DNA from: Clostridia bacterium
Lineage (GTDB): Bacteria; Bacillota; Clostridia; Oscillospirales; Acutalibacteraceae
Direction: 5' to 3'
Assembly: GCA_030536195.1 (NCBI GenBank)
Contig: JAUNQL010000086.1
Location: forward strand, 1 to 5,290
Length of the DNA stretch: 5,290 nt
The first letter of the stretch is position 1, and each line of letters begins with the position of its first letter. The notes below the pieces were generated by a model. That model was not told the DNA's origin, did no database searches, and saw only the letters and a list, made by a program, of their open reading frames with translations. This document shows, piece after piece, positions 5,209 through 5,290 of this stretch. The position numbers and the translations under genes are program-made.

Positions 5209-5290
5209 AATTCAATGTTGTAGTTTGATTTCTCGTGAAGTGGTGGGTCATCATTAATTGATGAGTTAAAGTCATCTTCAAGAGGGATAT
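5205..5290 (-). CDS. C-terminal end of an unidentified protein, cotranscribed with rsuA
   Basis: The minus strand is open from the window edge for 27 codons and stops at TGA (5207-5205), sharing ATGA with the rsuA start. The visible tail begins IPLEDDFNSS and ends NIEL; it is acidic and polar and looks disordered. A four-base overlap is typical of a translationally coupled operon, which supports this frame. In many Firmicutes scpB lies just before an rsuA/rluB gene, but nothing in this tail identifies it, so no function is assigned. Confidence 0.55.
   Translation of the reverse strand, partial: IPLEDDFNSSINDDPPLHEKSNYNIEL

Noticed and set aside
4754..5257. Plus-strand open frame of 167 codons antisense to rsuA
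   Set aside because: It lies opposite the intact rsuA catalytic domain, with Ser/Leu-rich shadow composition and no recognisable family.
1..5290. Mobile element, CRISPR array, tRNA or phage defence system
   Set aside because: No terminal repeats, transposase motifs, spaced repeats or tRNA folds were seen; the genes are core cell-wall, rRNA-modification and regulatory genes.

Overview
The window looks like an ordinary chromosomal core region of a Gram-positive Firmicute (Bacillota), most likely a class Clostridia gut-type bacterium. This is inferred from strong GGAGG-type ribosome binding sites, the PcsB/CwlO-style hydrolase encoded behind ftsEX, a PucR/CdaR-type regulator and moderate GC. 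Genus cannot be read from the sequence. Every gene lies on the minus strand, so transcription runs from position 5290 towards 1. No mobile element, CRISPR array, tRNA or rRNA is visible, and no gene-free stretch exceeds about 160 bases.

In transcription order: (i) 5290-5205, the last 27 codons of an unidentified gene, overlapping by four bases (ATGA) with (ii) rsuA, a 16S rRNA pseudouridine synthase; (iii) a 156-base gap with a good sigma-A-like promoter, phased A-tracts and a dyad over the promoter; (iv) a 361-residue PucR/CdaR-type transcriptional regulator; (v) a 162-base gap with a terminator, an exact match to the WalR (YycF) box pattern, an extended -10 promoter and a second terminator-like hairpin at the predicted transcript start; (vi) ftsE, ftsX and a secreted coiled-coil M23 peptidase, tightly packed as one operon. 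The peptidase gene runs off the left edge.

The ftsE-ftsX-peptidase operon is a cell-wall hydrolysis control unit. Cytoplasmic FtsE hydrolyses ATP, the membrane protein FtsX passes the conformational change outward, and the exported coiled-coil hydrolase is the expected target. Three features are less usual. FtsE carries an acidic C-terminal tail of about 130 residues. The hydrolase uses an M23 domain with a cysteine-rich insertion, not NlpC/P60 or CHAP. The operon promoter overlaps a candidate WalR box, which would place the whole FtsEX-hydrolase unit under the essential cell-wall two-component system. This is the best candidate for something worth following up; the rest is well-known core biology.
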